A stretch of 64,000 nt of DNA from Variovorax paradoxus (GTDB lineage: Bacteria; Pseudomonadota; Gammaproteobacteria; Burkholderiales; Burkholderiaceae_C), in NCBI RefSeq assembly GCF_009755665.1, contig NZ_CP046622.1:1488001-1552000 (forward strand). Reading direction: 5' to 3'. The first letter of the stretch is position 1. Every line of letters begins with the position of its first letter. Shown in pieces: positions 57,567-64,000 of the stretch. A program made the translations under genes and the position numbers. The notes beneath the pieces were generated by a model. The model worked only from the letters and a program-made list of their open reading frames with translations. It did not search any database and was not told the DNA's origin.

Positions 57567-58232
57567 ATGAATCAGACGATGACGGCTCGTGAACAGGTGT
57601 CCGCACTGGCGGACGGTCATTTGCAGGGCGACGACTTCGCGCGGGCCATCGAAGCCGTCTGCGCCGAAGACGATGCGCGCGCCGCCTGGCGTTCCTATCA
57701 CGTGGTGGGCGACGTTCTGCGCTCGGGTGCCCACGCGCCTTGCAGCGACAGCGACGCGTTCCTGACCCGATTCCAGCAGCGCCTTGCGGCCGAGCCCGTG
57801 GTTGCGACCCCGGTCCTGGCGCCGGTAACGGCCACCAAGGTGGTCACGCTGCAGCGCAGGGCCGACGCCGCCAACGAGCCGGTGTTCCGCTGGAAGCTGG
57901 TGGCAGGCGCCGCGTCGCTGGTGGCCGTGGCTGCCATCAGCTGGACATTGGTGGGCAACGGAGCGGGCTTCCCGTCTTCCGGGGCGCAGATCGCGGCGCA
58001 GCAGCAACCGGCCGCCAATTCGGTGCTGGCGGCTGCAGCGGTCAACGGCCAGTCGCCTGCCGCCACCACGCTGACGCCGACTCGCGTGGTGGTCGGCAAC
58101 GGCAGCGCCCAGGTCATGCTGCGCGATCCGCGGCTCGACCAATTGCTCGAGGCGCACCAGCAAGCCGGCGGCGCTTCGCAGATGCCTTCGGGCTTCTTGC
58201 GCAACGCGACCTTCGAGGGGCCCACGCGCTGA
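57567..58232 (+). CDS. rseA: Anti-sigma-E factor RseA/MucA
   Basis: Membrane anti-sigma factor that holds RpoE until stress triggers its cleavage. The 221-residue protein has an N-terminal cytoplasmic domain (REQVSALADGHLQGDDFARAIEAV, about 8-32, with WRSYHVVGDVLR), one transmembrane helix (about 111-129) and a Gln/Ala-rich periplasmic domain with MLRDPRLDQLLEAHQQAGG. GTG 57558 is an alternative start three codons upstream. The domain order equals RseA/MucA. Regulated proteolysis presumably involves DegS- and RseP-type proteases coded elsewhere. Confidence 0.94.
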   Translation: MNQTMTAREQVSALADGHLQGDDFARAIEAVCAEDDARAAWRSYHVVGDVLRSGAHAPCSDSDAFLTRFQQRLAAEPVVATPVLAPVTATKVVTLQRRADAANEPVFRWKLVAGAASLVAVAAISWTLVGNGAGFPSSGAQIAAQQQPAANSVLAAAAVNGQSPAATTLTPTRVVVGNGSAQVMLRDPRLDQLLEAHQQAGGASQMPSGFLRNATFEGPTR

Positions 58233-58252
58233 TTGCGCGCCTGTCGCTCCCA

Positions 58253-59320
58253 ATGACCGTTCAGATGCCGATCTCCGTACGTGCGTTCGCGCTGGTGTTC
58301 ACTGCTTTCTGCCTGGCGCAAGTCGCCATCGCACAGACCCGTTCGGGTCCGATGAATGCAAAGGGAGCAGCCTCGGCGCAAGCCGGCGACGCTCCGCCGG
58401 CCATGGGTGTGGTTGAGTGGCTTCAGCGCATGCACACCGGAGCGCGGCAACGCAACTACGTTGGCACTTTTGTGGTTTCGGCGGCGGGCGGCGATTTGTC
58501 GAGCGCGCGCATCTGGCATGTGCGAGAGGGCGACCTGCAGATCGAACGCATCGAAGCCCTCTCGGGGCCGCCGCGCTCGACATTCAGGCGCAACCACCAC
58601 GTCATGACCTTCCTGCCCGAGGCAAAGGTCGTGAAGGTCGAAAAGCGCGAAAACCTCGACCTTTTCCCCAACCTGCCCGACAAGCCGGATTCGTCGATTG
58701 GCGACTTCTACGACGTCCGGGCCGTCGGCAAGGACCGCGTGGCGGGCTTCGATGCCGATGTGGTGCAGCTGGTGCCGCATGACACCTTGCGCTTCGGCTA
58801 TCGCATCTGGAGCGAGCGCCGCTCCGGCCTCGTCATCAAGCTGCAGACCGTGGACGGCGATTCACGCGTGGTCGAGCAATCGGCGTTTTCCGAATTGCAG
58901 CTCGATGCCCCGGTCAAGGCGCAGGCCCTCGCGCAGATGATGACCAATACAAGCGGTTACCGCATCGAGAAGCTCGAGCTCGAGCGCACCAGCGCGCAAG
59001 ACGAAGGCTGGGTTCTCAAGACGCCGGTGGCCGGTTTCAAGCCGCGCAGCTTCTATCGGCGCCCGGCGGGCGGCGACAAGACGGGGCAGGACCGCACCGT
59101 TCAGTGGACCTTCTCCGATGGCCTCGCTTCGGTGTCGCTTTTCATCGAGCGCTACGATGAAAAGCGCGCACCGCGCGACGGCGTGCTGACCATTGGTGCA
59201 ACCAACGCCATTCGCCGGCGATTGCCCGAGCCGGCAAGCGACTGGTGGCTCACCGCCGTGGGCGAGGTGCCACAGCAGACGCTAAATGCTTTTGCCCAAA
59301 GTCTCGCGCGCACGCGCTGA
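58253..59320 (+). CDS. rseB: Sigma-E regulatory protein MucB/RseB
   Basis: Periplasmic protein that binds the anti-sigma factor and protects it from cleavage, sensing lipopolysaccharide or lipids. The 355-residue protein has a signal peptide (cleavage after AIA, about residue 27), then VVEWLQRMHTGARQRNYVGTFVV, the LolA-like fold seen in RseB, and a C-terminal domain with RTVQWTFSDGLASVSLFIERYD. It lies 20 bp after the anti-sigma gene and is followed by mucD. Confidence 0.95.
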   Translation: MTVQMPISVRAFALVFTAFCLAQVAIAQTRSGPMNAKGAASAQAGDAPPAMGVVEWLQRMHTGARQRNYVGTFVVSAAGGDLSSARIWHVREGDLQIERIEALSGPPRSTFRRNHHVMTFLPEAKVVKVEKRENLDLFPNLPDKPDSSIGDFYDVRAVGKDRVAGFDADVVQLVPHDTLRFGYRIWSERRSGLVIKLQTVDGDSRVVEQSAFSELQLDAPVKAQALAQMMTNTSGYRIEKLELERTSAQDEGWVLKTPVAGFKPRSFYRRPAGGDKTGQDRTVQWTFSDGLASVSLFIERYDEKRAPRDGVLTIGATNAIRRRLPEPASDWWLTAVGEVPQQTLNAFAQSLARTR

Positions 59321-59345
59321 CCTGACGCGCATGCGCAAGTGGCGC

Positions 59346-59373
59346 TGAACCAAGTCCGCATCACAGACTCATA
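59346..59373 (+). promoter_or_regulatory. Possible sigma-E-type promoter before mucD
   Basis: GAACCA at 59347-59352 is followed after 16 nt by TCATA at 59369-59373, a fair match to the sigma-E pattern (GAACTT, 16 nt, TCTGA). It lies in the 93-bp gap before the mucD start. The gene is a classical sigma-E target, which raises the prior, but the match is imperfect. Confidence 0.35.
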
Positions 59374-59413
59374 GCTCTTCTTTTGGTCGCTCTGTTCTTT
59401 TGAAAGAAAACCG

Positions 59414-60913
59414 ATGATGTTCAAAGTCGAGGGACACAAGCTTCGTTCCTATCTCTTCGCATTCGGCCTGGCCTGTTCGGCCAGCGTGGGTTTCCTGCCG
59501 GCCACCTCGGCCGTTGCCCAGACGCCCCAGACACCGCAAGCGCGCGGCTTGCCCGACTTCGCCGATCTGGTCGAGCAGGTGGGGCCTGCAGTGGTCGGGA
59601 TCCGCACCGTCGAAAAGGTTTCCACCCGCAGTGGCGGCGGTGGAGAAATGGACGAGGAAATGCAGGAGTTCTTCCGGCGCTTCTTCGGGCAGCCGCTGCC
59701 CGGCAATCCGCGCCCGGGCCCGCGTCCGAACCGGCCGCAGCCCCAGGAAGAAGAGCGTCCGCGCGGCGTGGGCTCGGGCTTCATCCTGACCGCGGACGGC
59801 TATGTGATGACCAATGCCCACGTCATTGAGGATGCGTCGGAGATTCTGGTCACCCTCACCGACAAGCGCGAGTTCAAGGCCAAGCTGATCGGCGCCGACA
59901 AGCGCAGCGACGTCGCGGTGGTCAAGATCGAGGCCACGGGGCTTCCCGTGGTGAAGGTCGGCGACATCTCGAAGCTGCGCGTCGGCGAATGGGTGATGGC
60001 CATCGGCTCGCCCTTCGGGCTGGAGAACACCGTTACTGCCGGCATCGTGAGCGCGAAACAGCGCGACACCGGCGACCTGGTGCCCCTGATCCAGACCGAC
60101 GTGGCCATCAACCCCGGCAACTCGGGCGGGCCGCTTATCAACCTGCGCGGCGAGGTGGTCGGCATCAACAGCCAGATCTACTCGCGCTCCGGCGGCTACA
60201 TGGGCATTTCGTTCTCGATCCCGATCGACGAGGCAATCCGCGTCAGCGACCAGTTGCGCACCACGGGCCGTGTCTCGCGCGGCCTGATCGGCGTGACCAT
60301 CGGCTCGGTCTCGAAGGACGTGGCAGAGTCTCTTGGCCTCGGCAAGGCGCGCGGCGCCGTGGTGAGCAGCGTGGTGCCGGGCTCGGCGGCCGACAAGGCC
60401 GGTGTGCGCGAAGGCGACATCATCACCAAGTACGGCGACAAGGTCATCGAAACGCCGAGCGATCTCTCGCGTTCGGTGGCCAGCACCAAGCCGGGCGTGA
60501 AGAGCACGCTCACCGTATTCCGCAACGGCAGCTCGCGTGAACTTTCGATCACCGTTGCAGAGGGCGACCCCGAAGCCAAGCCTTCGAGCAAGCGCCAGTC
60601 GGACCGCGAGGAGCCGCAGGCCAAGCCGTCGTCCACCGCCGGAAAGGCGATCGGCCTTGTGGTCAGCGACCTTACCGACGCGCAGAAGAAGGAGCTCAAG
60701 GCGCGCGGCGTGCGTATCGACGCGGCGACCGATGCCGCCGCGCGGGCCGGTCTGCGTGAAGGCGACGTGATTCTTTCGGTCGGCAATATCGAAGTGACCA
60801 GCGTCAAGGAATTCGAATCCGCCTTGGCCAAGGCCGACAAGAGCAAGCCGCTCAGCGTGCTGTTCCGCCGCGGCGAGTGGGCGCAATATGCCCTGATCCG
60901 ACCCGCACGCTGA
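59414..60913 (+). CDS. mucD: Periplasmic serine protease MucD/DegP
   Basis: DegP/HtrA-type chaperone-protease that clears misfolded envelope proteins. The 499-residue precursor has a signal peptide (cleavage near SAVA, residue 35), the catalytic triad His136 (TNAHVIED), Asp166 (RSDVAVV) and Ser237 (NPGNSGGPL), and two PDZ domains (about 280-370 and 405-495), the first with the SRGLIGVTIG start. A Gly-rich, Pro-rich insertion (GGGGEMDEE, then PRPGPRPNRPQPQ) precedes the protease core. Last gene of the rpoE-mucA-mucB-mucD unit; a terminator follows. Confidence 0.97.
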   Translation: MMFKVEGHKLRSYLFAFGLACSASVGFLPATSAVAQTPQTPQARGLPDFADLVEQVGPAVVGIRTVEKVSTRSGGGGEMDEEMQEFFRRFFGQPLPGNPRPGPRPNRPQPQEEERPRGVGSGFILTADGYVMTNAHVIEDASEILVTLTDKREFKAKLIGADKRSDVAVVKIEATGLPVVKVGDISKLRVGEWVMAIGSPFGLENTVTAGIVSAKQRDTGDLVPLIQTDVAINPGNSGGPLINLRGEVVGINSQIYSRSGGYMGISFSIPIDEAIRVSDQLRTTGRVSRGLIGVTIGSVSKDVAESLGLGKARGAVVSSVVPGSAADKAGVREGDIITKYGDKVIETPSDLSRSVASTKPGVKSTLTVFRNGSSRELSITVAEGDPEAKPSSKRQSDREEPQAKPSSTAGKAIGLVVSDLTDAQKKELKARGVRIDAATDAAARAGLREGDVILSVGNIEVTSVKEFESALAKADKSKPLSVLFRRGEWAQYALIRPAR

Positions 60914-60932
60914 TCTGGCGCTGCCGTCAAGT

Positions 60933-60968
60933 GGCCCCACCCGACAGTCGGGTTTGGGGCCTTTTTTT
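60933..60968 (+). terminator. Rho-independent terminator of mucD
   Basis: GGCCCCA (60933-60939) pairs with TGGGGCC (60955-60961) and an inner CCCGA with TCGGG. A run of seven T follows (60962-60968). Located 20 bp after the mucD stop, closing the rpoE operon. Confidence 0.9.
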
Positions 60969-61212
60969 GAGGTGTTTGCGACGCTCGGCAGCTTGGCTCA
61001 AAAAAATTTTTGGGCCGGGAAGAGGCGTTATTTTGTTGGTGGCTACTAACTTGTAAGTAGGCTTAGGACGGTTTTCGGTAGAATAGGAGCCCTTGGGCGG
61101 TGGGTCCATGCATAAGGAGGGCGAATTCCTTCACGATGCGAGATGTCAGACAGCAGTCCACCGCTGCTCCACAGATCGCCCACAAGTTGTTCATCGAGTG
61201 CTCCACCGAACC

Positions 61213-61221
61213 TGTGGATAA
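61213..61221 (-). promoter_or_regulatory. Perfect DnaA box
   Basis: TTATCCACA on the minus strand, the full consensus DnaA box. A 7/9 match TGCTCCACA lies at 61165-61173 on the plus strand. Both are inside the lower-GC mucD-lepA gap. One box alone can occur by chance; the setting makes it worth noting. Confidence 0.6.
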
Positions 61222-61314
61222 GTTGTTTATATCTTTCATGTTGTGGACCCGCAACGACCCGTTTTGACCCTGTCCCCGGATGTACGTGCCTCCCTTTTTG
61301 CCTACAATGAAGTT

Positions 61315-61379
61315 CCAACTACTGCAGTTGCCATTGCTTGTTGGTTCAGGGCGCGTCTCCAGAAGACGCGCCCTTTTTT
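61315..61379 (+). ncRNA. Possible short RNA ending at the lepA-proximal terminator
   Basis: If TACAAT (61303-61308) is a -10 box, a transcript of about 65 nt would begin near 61315 and end at the terminator of 61349-61379. The -35 is weak and no family is recognised. It could also be a leader from a further upstream promoter, regulating lepA by attenuation. Confidence 0.3.
61349..61379 (+). terminator. Strong terminator upstream of lepA
   Basis: GGGCGCGTCT (61349-61358) is the exact reverse complement of AGACGCGCCC (61364-61373), with a 5-nt loop and six T directly after. No coding gene ends upstream after the mucD terminator, so it either ends a small RNA or attenuates lepA transcription. 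Confidence 0.9.
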
Positions 61380-61434
61380 CTTGCCTGTCGCACTCTGCGC
61401 ACGAGCCAATTCAAGTACTTAAGCGTTCCCGTTG

Positions 61435-63246
61435 ATGAATCACATCAGAAATTTTTCGATCATTGCGCACATCGATCACGGCAAGTCGACGCTCGCCGAT
61501 CGTTTGATCCAGCGTTGCGGCGGCCTCGCGGAACGCGAGATGGAAGCGCAGGTGCTCGACTCGATGGACATCGAAAAAGAGCGTGGGATAACCATCAAGG
61601 CGCAGACCGCTGCGCTGCACTACAAGGCGCTCGATGGACAGGTCTACAACCTCAATCTGATCGACACGCCGGGCCACGTCGACTTCTCATATGAAGTGAG
61701 CCGCTCGTTGTCGGCATGCGAAGGTGCGCTGCTCGTCGTCGATGCATCGCAAGGTGTCGAAGCGCAGACAGTGGCCAACTGCTACACCGCGCTCGACCTC
61801 GGTGTGGAAGTGGTGCCGGTGCTCAACAAGATGGACTTGCCGAACGCGGATCCCGACAACGCGCGCAAGGAAGTCGAAGACGTGATCGGCATCGATGCGA
61901 CCGATGCGATTCCGTGTTCCGCCAAGACAGGTCTCGGCATCGAGGAGATCCTCGAAGCCATCGTGCACAAGATGCCGCCGCCGCGCGGCAACCCCGACGG
62001 CCCGCTGCGCGCGATGATCGTCGACAGCTGGTTCGATCCCTACGTGGGCGTGGTCATGCTGGTGCGCGTGGTGGACGGCCGCCTGGTGAAGGGCGAGCGC
62101 ATCAAGATGATGGCGTCCGGCGCCACGTACAACGCCGACAACATCGGCGTCTTCACGCCGGCCAACGAGCCGCGTGCATCGCTCGAGGCGGGCGAGGTGG
62201 GCTACATCATCGCGGGCATCAAGGAGCTGCAGGCCGCCAAGGTCGGCGACACCGTGACGCTCATCAAGCCGGGCACCGGCGGCGCGGCTGCCACTGCCAC
62301 CGAGGCGCTGCCGGGCTTCAAGGAAATCCAACCGCAGGTGTTCGCCGGCCTCTACCCGACCGAAGCCAGCGAGTACGACTCGCTGCGCGACGCGCTGGAA
62401 AAACTCAAGCTCAACGATTCGTCGCTGCGCTACGAGCCCGAGGTGAGCCAGGCGCTGGGCTTCGGCTTCCGCTGCGGCTTCCTGGGCCTGCTGCACATGG
62501 AAATCGTGCAGGAGCGGCTCGAGCGCGAGTTCGACCAGGACCTGATCACCACCGCGCCGAGCGTGGTGTACCAGGTGGTGCGCAACGACGGCGAAGTCAT
62601 CATGGTCGAGAACCCGTCCAAGATGCCAGACGTGGGCAAGATGAGCGAGATTCGCGAGCCGATCGTCACCGTGCATCTCTACATGCCGCAGGAATACGTG
62701 GGCGCAGTGATGACGCTGGCCAACCAGAAGCGCGGCGTGCAGATGAACATGGCCTACCACGGCCGCCAGGTCATGCTGACCTACGAAATGCCGCTCGGCG
62801 AAATCGTGCTCGACTTCTTCGACAAGCTGAAATCGGTCAGCCGCGGCTATGCCTCCATGGACTACGAGTTCAAGGAGTACCGCGCGTCCGACGTGGTCAA
62901 GGTCGACATCCTGCTGAACGGCGAGAAGGTCGACGCGCTGTCCATCATCGTGCACCGCACCCAGTCGCAGTACCGCGGCCGGGCGGTGGTGTCGAAGATG
63001 CGCGAGATCATTTCGCGCCAGATGTTCGACGTTGCCATCCAGGCGGCCATCGGGGTGAACATCATTGCGCGTGAGACAATCAAGGCGCTGCGCAAGAACG
63101 TTCTTGCCAAGTGCTACGGCGGCGACATCACCCGCAAGAAAAAGCTGCTCGAGAAGCAGAAAGCGGGCAAGAAAAGAATGAAGCAGATCGGCTCCGTCGA
63201 GGTCCCGCAAGAGGCCTTCCTCGCGATTCTGCAAGTCGAAGACTGA
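61435..63246 (+). CDS. lepA: Elongation factor 4 (LepA)
   Basis: Ribosome-associated GTPase that acts on stalled or mistranslocated ribosomes. The 603-residue protein has [10 protein letters not shown] (10-19, P-loop), the RGITIKAQ switch, [22 protein letters not shown] (guanine specificity) and the LepA-only C-terminal domain with [14 protein letters not shown] and [26 protein letters not shown] start it at ATG 61435; TTG 61432 precedes it. No Shine-Dalgarno is visible, and the nearest upstream element is a strong terminator 55 bp away. lepB follows after 8 bp. Confidence 0.98.
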   Translation: MNHIRNFSIIAHIDHGKSTLADRLIQRCGGLAEREMEAQVLDSMDIEKERGITIKAQTAALHYKALDGQVYNLNLIDTPGHVDFSYEVSRSLSACEGALLVVDASQGVEAQTVANCYTALDLGVEVVPVLNKMDLPNADPDNARKEVEDVIGIDATDAIPCSAKTGLGIEEILEAIVHKMPPPRGNPDGPLRAMIVDSWFDPYVGVVMLVRVVDGRLVKGERIKMMASGATYNADNIGVFTPANEPRASLEAGEVGYIIAGIKELQAAKVGDTVTLIKPGTGGAAATATEALPGFKEIQPQVFAGLYPTEASEYDSLRDALEKLKLNDSSLRYEPEVSQALGFGFRCGFLGLLHMEIVQERLEREFDQDLITTAPSVVYQVVRNDGEVIMVENPSKMPDVGKMSEIREPIVTVHLYMPQEYVGAVMTLANQKRGVQMNMAYHGRQVMLTYEMPLGEIVLDFFDKLKSVSRGYASMDYEFKEYRASDVVKVDILLNGEKVDALSIIVHRTQSQYRGRAVVSKMREIISRQMFDVAIQAAIGVNIIARETIKALRKNVLAKCYGGDITRKKKLLEKQKAGKKRMKQIGSVEVPQEAFLAILQVED

Positions 63247-63254
63247 TCTCAAAA

Positions 63255-64000
63255 ATGGCATTCATCACTACTCTGGTCCTCGCGGCCTTTACCGGCTACG
63301 TCGGTGCCTGGTACTTTGGTGCCATCGAAGGCAACTTCGCGCTGCTCCTGTTCTGCGCCACCGTGGTTACCGGTCTCTACTGGCTGGCCGAGCGCTTCTA
63401 CTTCCTGCCGCGCCGCGAACGCGCCGCTGCCGCACTCGAGGCTTCGCTGAGCGAGCGCAACGCCCGCCTGGCCGGCCAGGGCATCACGCAGGTGGACACG
63501 GTCGACGCCAAGGCGAGCGAGCGCCTGCTCATGCAGCCGTGGTGGCTCGACTGGACGGCCGGGCTGTTCCCGGTGATCCTGGTGGTGTTCTTGCTGCGCT
63601 CGTTCCTGTACGAGCCCTTCAAGATCCCGTCGGGTTCGATGATGCCGACGCTCCTCACCGGCGACCTGATCCTGGTCAACAAGTTCACCTACGGCCTCCG
63701 GTTGCCGGTCATCAACACCAAGATCACAGACGGCACGCCGTTGGCGCGCGGCGACGTGGTGGTGTTCCGCTACCCGCCCAAGCCCAGCATGGACTACATC
63801 AAGCGCGTGGTCGGCATTCCGGGCGACGAGGTGGCCTACCTGAACAAGAAGCTCACGATCAACGGCCAGCCGGTTTCCAAGAACCCGATGCCCGACTACC
63901 TCGACGGCGACTCGATGCGCCTGCTCAAGCAGTTCACCGAAGACCTCGGCGGCAAGCAGCACAGGCTGCTCAACGACGACGCCGGCCCGGCTTTCGTCCA
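63255..64000 (+). CDS. lepB: Signal peptidase I, 3' end missing
   Basis: Inner-membrane protease that removes signal peptides from exported proteins. The first 248 codons are present. Helix 1 (about 3-21) and a second hydrophobic stretch (29-46) are followed by a charged cytoplasmic loop, the anchor helix (about 101-117) and the catalytic dyad: Ser128 in PSGSMMPTL and Lys183 in YIKRVVGIPGDEV, 55 residues apart as in E. coli. The window ends inside the periplasmic domain; the family is about 320 residues. Gene pair lepA-lepB is standard. Confidence 0.96.
   Translation, partial: MAFITTLVLAAFTGYVGAWYFGAIEGNFALLLFCATVVTGLYWLAERFYFLPRRERAAAALEASLSERNARLAGQGITQVDTVDAKASERLLMQPWWLDWTAGLFPVILVVFLLRSFLYEPFKIPSGSMMPTLLTGDLILVNKFTYGLRLPVINTKITDGTPLARGDVVVFRYPPKPSMDYIKRVVGIPGDEVAYLNKKLTINGQPVSKNPMPDYLDGDSMRLLKQFTEDLGGKQHRLLNDDAGPAFV

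Larger units (their letters stand above)
60914..61434. other. mucD-lepA intergenic region
   Basis: A 521-bp stretch with no convincing protein gene. It begins with the mucD terminator (60933-60968), has an AT-rich patch (61000-61011, AAAAAAATTTTT-like), an isolated AAGGAGG at 61114-61120 without a start at usual spacing, a perfect DnaA box at 61213-61221 and a strong terminator at 61349-61379 ahead of lepA. A TACAAT (61303-61308) could be the -10 of a short transcript ending at that terminator. G+C is lower than in the neighbouring genes. Not a tRNA or known riboswitch by inspection. Confidence 0.75.

Noticed and set aside
61046..61318. Minus-strand frames in the mucD-lepA gap as a protein gene
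   Set aside because: No ribosome site, no coherent composition and frames cross the terminator and DnaA box; more likely non-coding.

Overview
The window is GC-rich bacterial chromosome, roughly two-thirds G+C by eye. It is densely packed with intact genes and shows no insertion sequence, prophage, CRISPR array, rRNA or tRNA that I could recognise. Gene content and order point to a betaproteobacterium of the Burkholderiales, most likely Comamonadaceae and close to Variovorax. The main pointers are hemC-hemD-hemX-hemY beside ppc, rne divergent from rluC, maf next to an RsmI-like methyltransferase, yceD-rpmF-plsX-fabHDG-acpP-fabF, and rpoE-mucA-mucB-mucD followed by lepA-lepB. The genus is an inference from synteny and protein character; I could run no search.

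Left part (1-17.5 kb, mostly minus strand). The window opens inside pbpC (penicillin-binding protein 1C, cut at the left edge). A small lipoprotein with acidic calcium-binding-like repeats follows. Next is a tight nine-gene minus-strand run: a PhnD-type binding protein, ABC ATPase, two PhnE-type permeases, selU, two GNAT acetyltransferases, a DUF2277 protein and a LysE exporter. Divergent from it is selD. SelD makes selenophosphate and SelU uses it on tRNA, so the transporter between them most likely imports a selenium oxyanion rather than phosphonate. A plus-strand group (DUF4124 protein, RNase HI, DUF3297 protein, macro-domain hydrolase) follows, then the 2002-residue bacterial alpha-2-macroglobulin yfhM, the usual partner of pbpC, here about 10 kb away from it.

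Middle part (17.6-33 kb). This is accessory and housekeeping material: an OpgC-like membrane acyltransferase, an SGNH hydrolase, a DUF3455 lipoprotein, two unrecognised genes (one a membrane-TPR protein), a rhomboid protease with TPR tail, argH, an AlgZ/AlgR-type two-component pair translationally coupled to an AI-2E-family permease, a GNAT-MFS pair divergent from a LysR regulator with a clear operator, a second MFS pump and a small membrane protein.

Right part (33-64 kb). This is conserved core: ppc, haem biosynthesis (hemCDXY), RNase E with a structured leader, rluC-phosphatase-Rieske-S49 peptidase, an MFS protein, the methyltransferase-maf pair, the fatty-acid operon starting from yceD-rpmF, the sigma-E envelope stress operon (rpoE, anti-sigma mucA, mucB, protease mucD), an unusual 520-bp intergenic region, lepA, and lepB cut at the right edge.

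The most interesting places are the selenium locus (3.5-9.6 kb), the mucD-lepA intergenic region (61.0-61.4 kb; perfect DnaA box, strong terminator, possible short RNA), the LysR operator at 30.25 kb that moves the gene start, the structured rne leader, and the plsX start that directly abuts a terminator-like hairpin.
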